Shown piece after piece: positions 15,304-25,749 of a stretch of DNA of 64,000 nt (position 1 is the first letter of the stretch; each line of letters begins with the position of its first letter). Source of the DNA: Rhodanobacter sp. B04 (GTDB lineage Bacteria > Pseudomonadota > Gammaproteobacteria > Xanthomonadales > Rhodanobacteraceae); contig NZ_MUNV01000012.1 of NCBI RefSeq assembly GCF_002001125.1, forward strand, positions 124,001-188,000. Reading direction: 5' to 3'. The position numbers and the translations under genes are program-made. Under the pieces are notes generated by a model that saw nothing but the letters and a program-made list of their open reading frames with translations, searched no databases and had not been told where the DNA came from.

Positions 15304-17634
15304 TCACATCCAGGGCCACGCCTTCAACTCGTATTCTTTCGGCGGCGTATCGCCGGCCAGGTTGCGCACGAAATAATCCCAGCGCCGGCGCGTGGCATAT
15401 GGCGTGGCGGCAGCGTAGCCATGATGGGCATTCGGAATCAGCAGCAGGTCGAAGTCCTTGTTGGCCTTGATCAGCGCGTCGACGACCAGCAGCGTGTTGC
15501 TGGTCGGCACGTTGTCGTCCATGGTGCCGTGTACCAGCATCAGATGACCCTTGAGGTTCTTCGCCAGGTTCTGGTTGGCCTGGTCGTCGTAATTGCTGCT
15601 GCCGTCCTTGTTCGCGATCAACAGACCCTGCCACTTTTCGGCCCAGTCGTCCTCGTAGTTGCGGTTGTCGTGGTTGCCGCTTTCGGCCCAACCCACCTTG
15701 AAGAAATCGGGATAGCGGAACATCGCATCGGCGGTGGCATTGCCGCCGCCGGAGTGACCCCAGATGCCGACGCGATCCAGGTCGATCCAGGCATGCTGCC
15801 TGCCCAGCTGCTTGATGCCGGCAACCTGATCCGGCAGCGTGTTGTCGCCCATGTTGGCGTAGTACGCGTCGTGGAAGGCCTTCGAGCGCCACGGCGTGCC
15901 CATGCCGTCGATCGCGACCACGATGAAACCGAGCTCGGCCAGCGACTGGTTGTCGCCGTTGGCGGCCAGAAAGCCGAAACTGCGCACCGAGCCGGTCTGC
16001 GGGCCGGGATAGATGTAGTCGATGACCGGATACTTCTTGTGCGGATCGAAGTGGGTCGGCTTGAACATCACCCCGTACAGATCGGTCTTGCCGTCGCGTG
16101 CCTTCACCGTGAATACCTGCGGCGGCACCCAGCCGGCGGCACGCAGGCGCGAGATGTCACCCCTGGCCACGCTGGCCGCGGTCCTGCCGTCGTCACTGCG
16201 CCGCAGGACGGTCACCGACGGGGTGGCGGTGGTGGAATACGCATCGACGAAATAGGTGCCATCCGGCGACAGCATCACCGTGTGATCGGCGTCCTCCGGG
16301 GTAAGCCGGGTTGGCTGGCCGCCGTCGAAACCCACCTTGTAGAACTGCTGGTAATAGGGGTTCTGTCCCGGCTCGCGGCCGACCCCGCGGAACCACAGGG
16401 TGCGGCTCTTGTCGTCCACGCGCAGCACCTGGGTGACATTGCCTTCGCCGGTGGTGATCGCGTGCTTGAGCTTGCCGCTGGCGAGGTCGTACAGATACAG
16501 ATTGCCCCAGTTGCTGCGCTCGCTGAACCAGATCACCTCGTTCGACTGCGGCAGATAGGTCCAGTTGACCTTGTCGTTGCCGCTCTCGTAATAGGTCGGC
16601 ACGGTTTCGTTGAGCACGTCGTGCACCTTGCCGGTGGTCACATCGGCCACGCGCAGGGTGGCGCTCTTGTGGTCGCGCGAGGTGGAGACGAAGGCCAGCG
16701 TCTTGCCGTCCGGCGCCCACTGCACGTCGTCCCAGCCACCGTCCGGGCCGCAGCTGACGTCGTCGCACAGGGTGGAGCGATGCTGGTCCGGCGGCATCTG
16801 CAGGCGCACGACCTGGCGCGTCGGCACGTCGATGATGACGCGCTCGATCATGGTCACGTCCTTGTCGCCGACCAGCGGATATTTCCATGCCTCCAGCCTG
16901 GGGTGCCCGACATTGGTGCTGATCATGTACATGTCACCGGTCTTGCGCTGGTCCTGCTGGAAGGTGGCGATCCGGGTCGAATCCGGCGACCACACCAGGA
17001 TCGCGTTGTCGGTGTGCTTCCAGCCGGCGTTGTCGGTGGCGTAGCCGAAGTTCTCCACGCCGTCGGTGGTGAGCTGGGTTTCCTTGCCCGTCGCCATATC
17101 GCGCAGCCACAGATTCCAGTGGCGGATGAAGGCCGCGGATTTCCTGTCCGGCGACAGCACGACAGGTTCGTTGTTCGCGGCCTGCACACCCTTGTCGGCC
17201 ACGCACGCAGGCGCTTTCATGTCGCACAGGTACTGTTTGTCGCGGAGTGTGATCCCGAGCCGGCCATCCGGCTTCACGCTGTAGCCGGTGAGCGGCAACT
17301 TGTCCGCATCGACCGGTTTGCCGGTGAGCTTGCCGAGCGCGCTGGCGAGCGCGGCCTGGTCGAACAACGGCGCGGCCTTGCCGCTGACCGCATCCATCTG
17401 CATGAAATGGTCGCCGTGGCTGTCGTGGTCGCGATACCAGAAATGCGCGTCATCCAGCCAGTCGACCTTCTGCACCGCATGGTCGACCAGTGGCGCGACG
17501 TTGTAGCTCATGAAGCGCTCGGCCTGCGCGTAGTCGCTCGTGCCCAGCGTCCGGCCCTGCGCGGCGACACCGGCCGACAGCAACCCCATCACCACCGCAC
17601 CGAACAGGCGCGACTTGCCGATCGTTGAATTCAT
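15304..17634 (-). CDS. S9 family dipeptidyl peptidase IV-like serine peptidase
   Basis: A 776-residue exported peptidase of the S9B (DPP IV) group. The N-terminal signal sequence ends near AGVAAQG (residue about 26). Residues 40-500 form the beta-propeller (DPPIV_N), and the C-terminal 270 residues form the alpha/beta hydrolase. The nucleophile motif is GHSGGG with Ser628 (many relatives read GWSYGG), the acid is in MDDN (706/707) and the histidine is His738 in AHHGY. It should release X-Pro or related dipeptides from peptides in the periplasm. The ATG at 17634 starts the signal peptide; the open frame extends far upstream without meaning. It is divergent from the thioesterase gene. Confidence 0.92.
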   Translation of the reverse strand: MNSTIGKSRLFGAVVMGLLSAGVAAQGRTLGTSDYAQAERFMSYNVAPLVDHAVQKVDWLDDAHFWYRDHDSHGDHFMQMDAVSGKAAPLFDQAALASALGKLTGKPVDADKLPLTGYSVKPDGRLGITLRDKQYLCDMKAPACVADKGVQAANNEPVVLSPDRKSAAFIRHWNLWLRDMATGKETQLTTDGVENFGYATDNAGWKHTDNAILVWSPDSTRIATFQQDQRKTGDMYMISTNVGHPRLEAWKYPLVGDKDVTMIERVIIDVPTRQVVRLQMPPDQHRSTLCDDVSCGPDGGWDDVQWAPDGKTLAFVSTSRDHKSATLRVADVTTGKVHDVLNETVPTYYESGNDKVNWTYLPQSNEVIWFSERSNWGNLYLYDLASGKLKHAITTGEGNVTQVLRVDDKSRTLWFRGVGREPGQNPYYQQFYKVGFDGGQPTRLTPEDADHTVMLSPDGTYFVDAYSTTATPSVTVLRRSDDGRTAASVARGDISRLRAAGWVPPQVFTVKARDGKTDLYGVMFKPTHFDPHKKYPVIDYIYPGPQTGSVRSFGFLAANGDNQSLAELGFIVVAIDGMGTPWRSKAFHDAYYANMGDNTLPDQVAGIKQLGRQHAWIDLDRVGIWGHSGGGNATADAMFRYPDFFKVGWAESGNHDNRNYEDDWAEKWQGLLIANKDGSSNYDDQANQNLAKNLKGHLMLVHGTMDDNVPTSNTLLVVDALIKANKDFDLLLIPNAHHGYAAATPYATRRRWDYFVRNLAGDTPPKEYELKAWPWM

Positions 17635-17847
17635 TGCAGATCCCGCCTGTGTTGTTGGCCGCCAGGCCGGCATGCGCCGGGATGATGGCGTCGATGGTAC
17701 CGAATCGCCGATGCTAACCCCGCGGATCGCCGGTAACCCCTGCCAGAGGTCCCGATCCGACGCAGGACTTTGCTGCTTGCCGCACAATCTCTGGCCGCAT
17801 CGCCCGCTTGCGCAGATGATGCCATCCCCTTGCACGGAACCGCCCCG

Positions 17848-18249
17848 ATGACCGCCTTGCCCGAAGCCCGCCTGCTGGAAATGGTTTTCCCCGATCACGC
17901 CAATCACCTCGGTACCCTGTTCGGCGGCCAGGCGCTGGCGTGGATGGACAAGGCCGCCTTCATCGTCGCCTCGCGCCATGCGCGACGCAGCGTGGTCACT
18001 GCGCGCTCGGAGGAAGTGAACTTCCGTGTACCGGTACGCACCGGCCAGCTGGTGGAACTGGTCGCCCGCGTGGTGGCGGTCGGGCACAGCTCGATGCAGG
18101 TCGAGGTGGAGATGACCGCCGAGGACCCGCTCACCGGGGACCGCCGCGTGTGCACCACCGGCCGCTTCGTGATGATCGCGCTGGATTCCAACGGTTCGCC
18201 GACGGCGGTGCCGGCGCTCCCTGTCGCCAGTCTGAACGCAGGATCTTGA
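17848..18249 (+). CDS. Acyl-CoA thioesterase (YciA/BFIT-like hotdog fold)
   Basis: A 133-residue single hotdog-domain thioesterase, hydrolysing acyl-CoA to free fatty acid and CoA in the cytosol. The signature PDHANHLGTLFGGQALAWMD (Asn and Asp near the catalytic site), followed by TARSEEVNFRVPVRTGQLVE, is that of the YciA/ACOT7 group. The start at 17848 matches the usual N-terminus; the 26 codons upstream are atypical and are not included. It stands alone between the peptidase gene and the glutathione transferase gene. Confidence 0.88.
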   Translation: MTALPEARLLEMVFPDHANHLGTLFGGQALAWMDKAAFIVASRHARRSVVTARSEEVNFRVPVRTGQLVELVARVVAVGHSSMQVEVEMTAEDPLTGDRRVCTTGRFVMIALDSNGSPTAVPALPVASLNAGS

Positions 18250-18324
18250 GCGCGCGTTTCCCGCTTGACGCATGCTTTCGGTGTCGCCCACGCTGACCAC
18301 CTTCATACCGCATGGAATGCTGCG

Positions 18325-19071
18325 ATGGCTCGCCTGAAGATTATCGGCAATTACCTTTCGCCCTACGTGCGCAAGGTCCTGGTATGCCTGGAACTTAAGG
18401 GCATCGATTACGAGATCGACCCGATCGCTCCCTTCGTCGGCGACGACCATTTCACGCGGTTGAGCCCGCTGCGGCGCGTCCCGGTACTGATCGATGACGG
18501 TTTCGTGCTGAACGACTCCTCGGTGATCTGCCAATACCTGGAAGACAGTTGCCCGACGCCCGCGTTGTATCCGCGCGACATCAACGAGCGAGCGCTGGCG
18601 CGCTGGCTGGAGGAATACGCCGATACGCGGCTCGCCGACGGGCTGATCTGGCGGCTGTTCTATCAGCTGGCGATCCGCCGCCACATCTTCGGCGAGGCCG
18701 CCGACGAAGCCGTCGTGCAGCAGGCGCGCGAGGTGACGATTCCGGCCGCACTCGACTACCTCGAAAACCAGATGCCGGACGACGGCTTCCTGTTCCGCAC
18801 GCTTTCGATCGCGGACATCAGCATCGCCAGCTTCTTCCGCACCGCTTCCTTCGTGCGTTACACGATCGACGCCGCGCGCTGGCCGCGCACGGCGGCCCTG
18901 GTCGAGCTGGTGCAGTCGCAACCGGTGTTCCAGAAACTCGCACGTTACGAAGACTGCATGATCCGTCTTCCGCTGGCCGAACAGCGTGCCGCCCTCAACA
19001 CGATCGGCGCCCCGCTGAGCGTCGACACCTACGGCACCGCCACGCCACGCCGGAGCCCAACGCGCGAGTGA
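18325..19071 (+). CDS. Glutathione S-transferase family protein
   Basis: A 248-residue cytosolic transferase. Residues 1-78 are the thioredoxin-like GST_N domain (LKIIGNYLSPYVRKVLVCLELKGIDY; Ser near position 12 is a candidate catalytic residue; the cis-proline is in RRVPVL; the glutathione-binding DSS is in LNDSSVICQYLE). Residues 90-210 are the all-helical GST_C domain. The start at 18325 fits the fold and is preceded by a weak GGAA. The final 25 residues are Thr/Arg-rich and probably disordered. The substrate is unknown. Confidence 0.88.
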   Translation: MARLKIIGNYLSPYVRKVLVCLELKGIDYEIDPIAPFVGDDHFTRLSPLRRVPVLIDDGFVLNDSSVICQYLEDSCPTPALYPRDINERALARWLEEYADTRLADGLIWRLFYQLAIRRHIFGEAADEAVVQQAREVTIPAALDYLENQMPDDGFLFRTLSIADISIASFFRTASFVRYTIDAARWPRTAALVELVQSQPVFQKLARYEDCMIRLPLAEQRAALNTIGAPLSVDTYGTATPRRSPTRE

Positions 19072-19118
19072 TCGACGCCAGCTTGCCGAAGGGCAAACGC
19101 GGCAGCACCTTGCACCCC

Positions 19119-20840
19119 TCACCGACCCGCTGCATGGCCAGCTGCGGGTCGCCTGATCACCGTGCCGCTTGGCGCGGATCCAACGACCTGCATCGGCAGT
19201 TCGTCCCTGCGCAATCTCGGCAGCAAGCTCGGATCGACCAGCGCCACCGCGCTCGGTGCCGCGGACCAGCGCGCTTCAAAGGCGCCGAGCGACGGCACAA
19301 AGCCGTCGGGTCGCGACATCCTTCCCGGCACGATATCGGCGGGGTCTTCGTCGACGACCGTGACCAGCCGTTGCAGGCTGAAGGGCAACCCGCGCAGATA
19401 GGCATGCACCGTGAACACTTCGGTGCCATCGTGCATTTGCGGGAGCATGAGCCGCACGACAGGCCTCGCCGAAAGCTCGCCGGCCACTTCACCGGCATTC
19501 ATGAACAACAGTTGCCACATGCACAACGCACCCAAGCCGAGCAGCACCAGCGCAAGCTGGCGCTGCCGCCAGCCGGCCAGCGCGACGATACACAGCACGC
19601 TGACTCCGGCCAACGCCGCAAGCCCGCGCGCGAACCAGATCAGGAGAGGGTGCATGTCCGTGTATTGCGACAAATGCCGGGTGCCCATCGGATGCAGCAA
19701 GGCGGCCAGAGCCAACGCGACAGCCATGACCGCGATCGACAAAAAGCGCCAGGCAAGCTCGCGGTCGGTGAGCATCGATATCCTTCTTGCGACAAGAATC
19801 GCAAGCCCCGGGAATATCGGCAGGATGTAGAAGGGCAGTTTCGAATGCGACGTGGAGAAGAACACCAGCACCACGACGATCCAGCACAGCAGAAAACGCT
19901 CGGAGCGGCCCGCAGCACACCACTTGCGCCAGCTTGCCAGGCGGAAGGGAAGAAACGCGACCCACGGGAACAGGCCGAGCAGCACGACCCCGAGGAAGAA
20001 CCAGGCCGGCTGCCTGCGGTCGTCGGCCCCGGTGAGAAAGCGCCTGAAATGTTCCCTGATGAAGAAATAGTCAAAGAAATCGGGATGCTTGATGCAGATC
20101 GCGATGAACCACGGCGCGCTGATCGCGGCAACGGCAGCCAGTCCCCAACCCAACGTCATCCGGCGGAGAATGCCCGCACTGCGCTCCCAGCACATGAAGG
20201 CCAGCAGCGCCATGGCAGGCAATACCAGGCCGATCAGACCCTTTGACAGCACGGCAAGCGCGAGGCTCGCCCAGCCAAGCAGATTCAGACGCACGCGTTG
20301 CGGTTCGGCGGCTGGATCGAATTGCGCGACCATGAACAAACCGATCGCAACGGACAGGAAGGCGGCGACACTCATGTCCATCGTGCTGATCCGGGCGCCG
20401 GCGAAGAACAGCAGCGTGCTGCCGAGCGCGGTGGCGGCCACCCAGCCGGTGCGCTCGCCGTACAGGCGCATGGCCGCCCATCCGGCGACGACGATCGCCA
20501 GCAGTCCCGTCAGGCAAACCCACAGCCGTGCAGTCCACTCGTGTACGCCGAACAGGGTGAAGAAAAAGCTGGTGGCCCAGTAGTGCAGTATCGGCTTGTC
20601 AAAGAAATTGAAGCCATCGAGCCTTGGCGTCAGCCAGTCGCCGCTGGCAAACATTTCCCGTGCGACCTCGGCATAGCGCCCCTCGTCCGGCTCGCCCAGC
20701 GGGCGCATGCCCAAGCCTGCAAACCACACGCTCAGCCACGCGATCGGCAGCGCATACCGAAGCCATGCACGGGCAGACCGTCGCGAGTCGTCTGCGGCAA
20801 TCTGCCCGGTCGTGCAATCAAGTTCCACCAAAGGGCTCAT
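19119..20840 (-). CDS. ArnT/PMT-like glycosyltransferase (GT39/GT83 family membrane protein)
   Basis: A 573-residue polytopic inner-membrane glycosyltransferase. The N-terminal loop after the first helix, GEPDEGRYAEVAREMFASGD, holds the conserved acidic residues of the PMT/ArnT fold, and KPILHYWATSFFFTLFG is typical of the ArnT group. About eleven to twelve hydrophobic segments follow, with a soluble C-terminal domain of about 130 residues. ArnT moves aminoarabinose or another sugar from undecaprenyl phosphate to lipid A. Here the donor and acceptor are unknown, and no arn genes accompany it. It follows a GT9 gene on the same strand and lies near an OmpR-type two-component system. Confidence 0.85.
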   Translation of the reverse strand: MSPLVELDCTTGQIAADDSRRSARAWLRYALPIAWLSVWFAGLGMRPLGEPDEGRYAEVAREMFASGDWLTPRLDGFNFFDKPILHYWATSFFFTLFGVHEWTARLWVCLTGLLAIVVAGWAAMRLYGERTGWVAATALGSTLLFFAGARISTMDMSVAAFLSVAIGLFMVAQFDPAAEPQRVRLNLLGWASLALAVLSKGLIGLVLPAMALLAFMCWERSAGILRRMTLGWGLAAVAAISAPWFIAICIKHPDFFDYFFIREHFRRFLTGADDRRQPAWFFLGVVLLGLFPWVAFLPFRLASWRKWCAAGRSERFLLCWIVVVLVFFSTSHSKLPFYILPIFPGLAILVARRISMLTDRELAWRFLSIAVMAVALALAALLHPMGTRHLSQYTDMHPLLIWFARGLAALAGVSVLCIVALAGWRQRQLALVLLGLGALCMWQLLFMNAGEVAGELSARPVVRLMLPQMHDGTEVFTVHAYLRGLPFSLQRLVTVVDEDPADIVPGRMSRPDGFVPSLGAFEARWSAAPSAVALVDPSLLPRLRRDELPMQVVGSAPSGTVIRRPAAGHAAGR

Positions 20841-20914
20841 ACGTGCATTCCGTAACGGGCCTTGCCCACTGACGCCGTCGGCGATCCGGCCCCAGCAGCC
20901 ACGAGACGGGGTGG

Positions 20915-22024
20915 CTAGAGCACCTGCTCGCCAAGTGCCGGATCAGCCGCAGCCTGGATCTGGTTCAATGCCTGGGTGACATGTGCCGCGATCGCCGCGC
21001 ATGGGTTCGTCAACTGCGGGCACGCTGCGATCACGCTTCTTGCCATGTCGCCGGCGGTGCTGTCGTTGGTGACCAGCAGGCGATTGCCGAGGCCGTAGGG
21101 GCCATACACGTTGGCATCGGTGACCGAGAACAGGCCGACAGTCGGCACATGCGACGCCACCGCCAGATGCATGACGCCGCAGTCGGCACTGATCATCAGA
21201 TCGAGCCCCGACATGACAGCACCCATCCGCCGGATCTTGCTGGAGTAATAACCCGGCCAGCGCGAATCGAGCATCGAGCGGCCATTTGCCGGAATGATCT
21301 CGACCAGACCGGCATGCGGGCACGCTTCCGTCAGGGTGGCAATGAAGTCAGCCCACCATTCACCCGGATAGCGCTTGGCACCGGTCGCGTTGGCGAAGAT
21401 GCCGATGGCGAGCTTTGCGGCAGATTGATTCGACGCATCGAGCAGTTCGCGCACGATGGAACGGCCCTGCGCGCGCTCCGTGTCACTCAGGCGAATGTCC
21501 AGCGACGGGAAATCCCTGATTTCGTCGTGCCCGGATGATCCATGCAGCCGCACGAGGCTTACCGGGCGCTTGGCCATGTGGCGTGGCGCCAGCGACTCCG
21601 GCACGACGTGGGTCAGGCCACGGGGACTTGGCGCATCGTCGAAACCGAGCTTGTAGCGTCCACGGAACACCTTCGTCAGGATGCGACTGAAATTCGAGCC
21701 GATGCAAGGGTCGATGACCAGGTCGTAGCGGTTTTTCCGTACTTTCGACAGCAGCGAGACGAATGCGAGCGGATGCTTGAAGCCACGTGTCGGCAGGCAG
21801 TAGATGTTCTTGACGCTGAAAAACGTGGCGAACACGTCGGAGGCCGCCGGACCTTCCGCGACAATATCGATCTCGGCCCCCTTGTAGAGCCGCTCCAGCT
21901 CGGCAATCAGTGGCGTGACCAGAAGAATATTGCCGAGACGATGATTCGGCCGGCACACCAGGATGCGGTAGATCCCGTCTCTCGGCAGAAGCCCGGGGAG
22001 AGGGGCGGAGCAGGCAATGTTCAA
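20915..22024 (-). CDS. Glycosyltransferase family 9 protein (heptosyltransferase-like)
   Basis: A 369-residue GT-B enzyme of family GT9, the family that adds heptoses to the lipopolysaccharide inner core from the cytosolic face. Seen are RILVCRPNHRLGNILLVTPL at the N-terminus (the GT9 LGD loop reads LGN here), a long central region, IFANATGAKRYPGEWW, and the donor-binding segment SGLDLMISADCGVMHLAVA near 270-290. It lies 74 bases upstream of the ArnT-like gene, so the two are probably one operon. The operator-bearing promoter of the divergent response regulator starts about 135 bases away. Confidence 0.88.
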   Translation of the reverse strand: MNIACSAPLPGLLPRDGIYRILVCRPNHRLGNILLVTPLIAELERLYKGAEIDIVAEGPAASDVFATFFSVKNIYCLPTRGFKHPLAFVSLLSKVRKNRYDLVIDPCIGSNFSRILTKVFRGRYKLGFDDAPSPRGLTHVVPESLAPRHMAKRPVSLVRLHGSSGHDEIRDFPSLDIRLSDTERAQGRSIVRELLDASNQSAAKLAIGIFANATGAKRYPGEWWADFIATLTEACPHAGLVEIIPANGRSMLDSRWPGYYSSKIRRMGAVMSGLDLMISADCGVMHLAVASHVPTVGLFSVTDANVYGPYGLGNRLLVTNDSTAGDMARSVIAACPQLTNPCAAIAAHVTQALNQIQAAADPALGEQVL

Positions 22025-22159
22025 GATTCACCGTGACGATAGGCGACGGCCTTGTCGAGGCACGCCAATTTGGCGGATGCTCCGTGCATCGACCGCAGCT
22101 GCGCAGACGAATGCCTGGATTCATGGATTCGCGCCAGCGTGCCCATTGTTCACGGCTCG

Positions 22160-22197
22160 CTTAGGCTGTACTTAGACACCCGTTAGATCTTTGTAAT
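22160..22197 (+). promoter_or_regulatory. Three 11-bp-spaced direct repeats and -10 box before the response regulator gene
   Basis: CTTAG (22160-22164), CTTAG (22171-22175) and GTTAG (22182-22186) recur at exactly 11-bp steps, the phasing used by OmpR/PmrA/PhoP-type regulators that bind head to tail. A -10-like TGTAAT at 22192-22197 follows directly. The element fits autoregulation of the two-component operon, and it also lies between it and the divergent GT9/ArnT-like genes. Confidence 0.6.
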
Positions 22198-22291
22198 GGT
22201 GCGGCGCGGGCACTTGTCTTGCCCGACGCTGTCAACAGGCCATGCTGGGAGTGCATGTGAGCTTCACGGCCACGCCAATGGGAGAACTGCC

Positions 22292-22957
22292 CTGAATGTC
22301 CTGATCGTCGAGGATTCGGCACGTCTGCGCGATTCGCTGGCCCGCGGCCTCGCCGCCGCGGGATTCAATGTGGATGTGGCCGCCGACGGCGTGGCTGCCT
22401 GCCACTTCGTGGATACCTACGATTACGAACTGGTCGTGCTCGATCTCGGCCTGCCACGCAAGGATGGCCTGGCCGTGCTGCAGCACATCCGCGGACGCAC
22501 TGCGCGCCCCCGCGTACTGGTGCTGTCCGCGCGTGACCTGGTGGCGGATCGGGTGGGAGCGCTCAACAAAGGCGCGGACGACTACCTGGTCAAACCCTTT
22601 GCCTTCGACGAACTGCTGGCACGCCTGCATGCGCTGGCGCGACGCCCGCAGGAGGCTCGCCCGCTGAGCCTGACCCTGGGCCGGCTCAGCCTCAATCCGC
22701 AATCGCGCAAGGCCGACATAGATGGCGTCGCACTGGTGCTTACGCCACGCGAACTCGCCCTGCTCGAGTTGCTGATGCGTCACCGCGGGCGCGTATTCAC
22801 CCGTGGCGAGATACTCGACCGCCTGGCAGGCAGCGATTCCTGCGCTTCGGACCGCAGCATCGAGGTGCTTGTGTTCGGTCTGCGGCGCAAGCTGGACCAG
22901 GCAGGCATGGCCGGACTGGTGGAAACGCGCCGGGGCGCAGGCTATCTGATCCCATGA
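22292..22957 (+). CDS. OmpR/PhoB-family response regulator (probable CTG start)
   Basis: A 221-residue response regulator: a receiver domain (1-115; NVLIVEDSARLRDS, phospho-acceptor Asp51 in VVLDLGLP, Lys near 102 in DDYLVKPF) and a winged-helix Trans_Reg_C domain (about 128-218, LTPRELALLELLMRHRG). The family begins one residue before NVLIVED, where the codon is CTG at 22292, with GGGAGA six bases upstream. The only in-frame ATG (22196) would add 32 atypical residues and overlaps the probable -10 box, so it is unlikely to be in the transcript. The sensor kinase gene follows after one base. Confidence 0.85.
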   Translation: MNVLIVEDSARLRDSLARGLAAAGFNVDVAADGVAACHFVDTYDYELVVLDLGLPRKDGLAVLQHIRGRTARPRVLVLSARDLVADRVGALNKGADDYLVKPFAFDELLARLHALARRPQEARPLSLTLGRLSLNPQSRKADIDGVALVLTPRELALLELLMRHRGRVFTRGEILDRLAGSDSCASDRSIEVLVFGLRRKLDQAGMAGLVETRRGAGYLIP

Positions 22958-22958
22958 C

Positions 22959-24434
22959 ATGCAGGGCGCCGAGAACCGATCCATGAAACAGGCCATCTCG
23001 CTGCGCCTGCGCATCACGCTGTTCCTGGCCACGGCCATCATGCTCACGCTTGGTGCCGCCATCTGGGTGATCGATTCGCGGATCGACACCGAGGTATCCC
23101 AGCGCGCCGATGCAAACCTGCTGGAACGGGCACAGGCGCTGTCGGATATTTTCCGGGTCGGGCGCATCAGCGACATGACGACCTTCCCTTCCGGCCAATT
23201 GCCGGAGTTTCTCGCTGATGACGGACTCGTCTATTTCGTCATCCACTGCGATGGGCAGGATGTCGCATCTTCCGCAGCCGCGGCCGCACTGCGGTGGCCG
23301 GTCGCCGCCGATGGGAAGCCTCACTTCGCGGACCTGTCCGACCCGCGAGGCTCGGAGCTCCGCGCTGTGGTGCTGCCCTTCGTGCCCGAATCCGCCCTGA
23401 CCCGGCACAGCATCCTCAGCGACAAGCATGCGGCGGCGCATGCGAACGGACATGCCGGGTCTTCCTGCAGCCTCGGCCTGGCGGTCGACCGCAGCGAGGT
23501 GGAAGACTTCCAGGGCTCGATGGATACCATCTTCGTCGGCAGCCTCATGCTGGCCATGATGGTGGTCGTGGTTCTTGTGCCGCTGCTGGTATCCCGCGGC
23601 CTGCGCCCGCTGTCGCAGCTTGCCGAAGCCATGCGCGGCATCGGGCCGGAGACGCCCGAGCGTCGCCTGGCAGGGGCCAATGCACATGAACTGAAGCCAT
23701 TGATGACACGCTTCAACGAGGTGCTGACGCGCATGGAGGATGGTTTGGTCCGTGAGCGGCAATTCGCCAGCGGCGTGGCGCACGAGCTGCGCACGCCGCT
23801 GGCCGAGTTGCGCACGCTGGTCGAGGTGGAACTGCGTTATCCAAGCGACCGCGATCTGCGCGCCATGCTCGCCGACATCGGCAACATCGGCATCGAGATG
23901 GAGTGCATGGTCAATGCCTTGCTGCTGCTTACCCGCATCGAGGCCGGCATCGAGCAGGTGCAGACGCAGTCCGTCGACGTCGCGGCGCTTACCCGGAAAT
24001 TGCTGGAGCGTCACCAGCGCGACATCAATCTGCGCCAACTGGACATGGATGCCCGGATTGAACCCGGTGTGAGATGGCACGGCGATGTCACCCTGCTCGA
24101 CGTGCTGCTCGGCAACCTGCTGGGCAATGCCGTGGCCTATGCGCCTGCCGGCAGTCGCATATCACTGGACTGCGAATCGCAGGCGTGGCGCCTCAGCAAC
24201 GCGGCATCCGACCTGACCGCCGGCGATGTGGCGCTCATGAGCCAGCGCTTCTGGCGCAAGGACAAGGCCACGGGCGTGCACACCGGCCTTGGCGTGGCCC
24301 TGGCGGCAGCGGCGGCCCGCGCCCAGGGGATTCGGCTCAACCTTTCGCTGCATGAGGGACAACTGTGTGCGCGCGTTGAGCCGCGGGTACATGCCCCGGG
24401 GGATCGGCCATCATCGGCATCGAGTTGGGCGTGA
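22959..24434 (+). CDS. Two-component sensor histidine kinase with histidine-rich periplasmic domain
   Basis: A 491-residue inner-membrane kinase (a start at 22983 would give 483). The first membrane helix is about 18-38, the periplasmic sensor about 40-190, the second helix about 190-212, a HAMP-like segment to about 262, and the dimerisation domain has the phospho-acceptor His275 in VAHELRTPLAE. The N-box is NLLGNAVAYAP and a late GLGVALAAAAA acts as the G2 box. The G1 box is not the usual DxGxG but reads SNAASDL followed by RFWR, a variant seen in some QseC-like kinases. The periplasmic part has His150, 157, 161 and 165 plus Cys170 close together, suggesting metal binding. Confidence 0.88.
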   Translation: MQGAENRSMKQAISLRLRITLFLATAIMLTLGAAIWVIDSRIDTEVSQRADANLLERAQALSDIFRVGRISDMTTFPSGQLPEFLADDGLVYFVIHCDGQDVASSAAAAALRWPVAADGKPHFADLSDPRGSELRAVVLPFVPESALTRHSILSDKHAAAHANGHAGSSCSLGLAVDRSEVEDFQGSMDTIFVGSLMLAMMVVVVLVPLLVSRGLRPLSQLAEAMRGIGPETPERRLAGANAHELKPLMTRFNEVLTRMEDGLVRERQFASGVAHELRTPLAELRTLVEVELRYPSDRDLRAMLADIGNIGIEMECMVNALLLLTRIEAGIEQVQTQSVDVAALTRKLLERHQRDINLRQLDMDARIEPGVRWHGDVTLLDVLLGNLLGNAVAYAPAGSRISLDCESQAWRLSNAASDLTAGDVALMSQRFWRKDKATGVHTGLGVALAAAAARAQGIRLNLSLHEGQLCARVEPRVHAPGDRPSSASSWA

Positions 24435-24588
24435 GCCAGGCGCAAACCCTTCAAGCCACAGCCGGGCACCCCAGGCATCCACGATGATGGATGATGGTCG
24501 TCATTGGTTGGATGGTATTGCCCATCATCGGGCCTTTGTCCGGACACCGGCACGGCGCGCCATGCCTCCATTTTGACCCACCGGAGCG

Positions 24589-25587
<999 letters not shown>

Positions 25588-25749
25588 CGCGCGACCCCAT
25601 GCGCATGGCCAAAGGCCGGGGCAAGGCCTGTCCCCGGCGTGCCTGGCGGCATGTGCAACACCTCTCTGTGCCGTTTCCCACGGCCGGGAGAGGCGCAAGA
25701 GCCGGCCTGCATGCCAAGGAAATGAGTGGGACGGGATAAACTGCGCGGC

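Noticed and set aside
17635..19122. Upstream extension of the dipeptidyl peptidase frame to 19122
   Set aside because: The extension runs through the thioesterase and glutathione transferase genes on the other strand, and a normal signal peptide starts at 17634.
24482..24530. Inverted pair CGATGATGG/CCATCATCG before the aldo/keto reductase gene as a regulator site or terminator
   Set aside because: The arms are simple GATGAT-like sequence 31 bases apart with no T-run; too weak to call.
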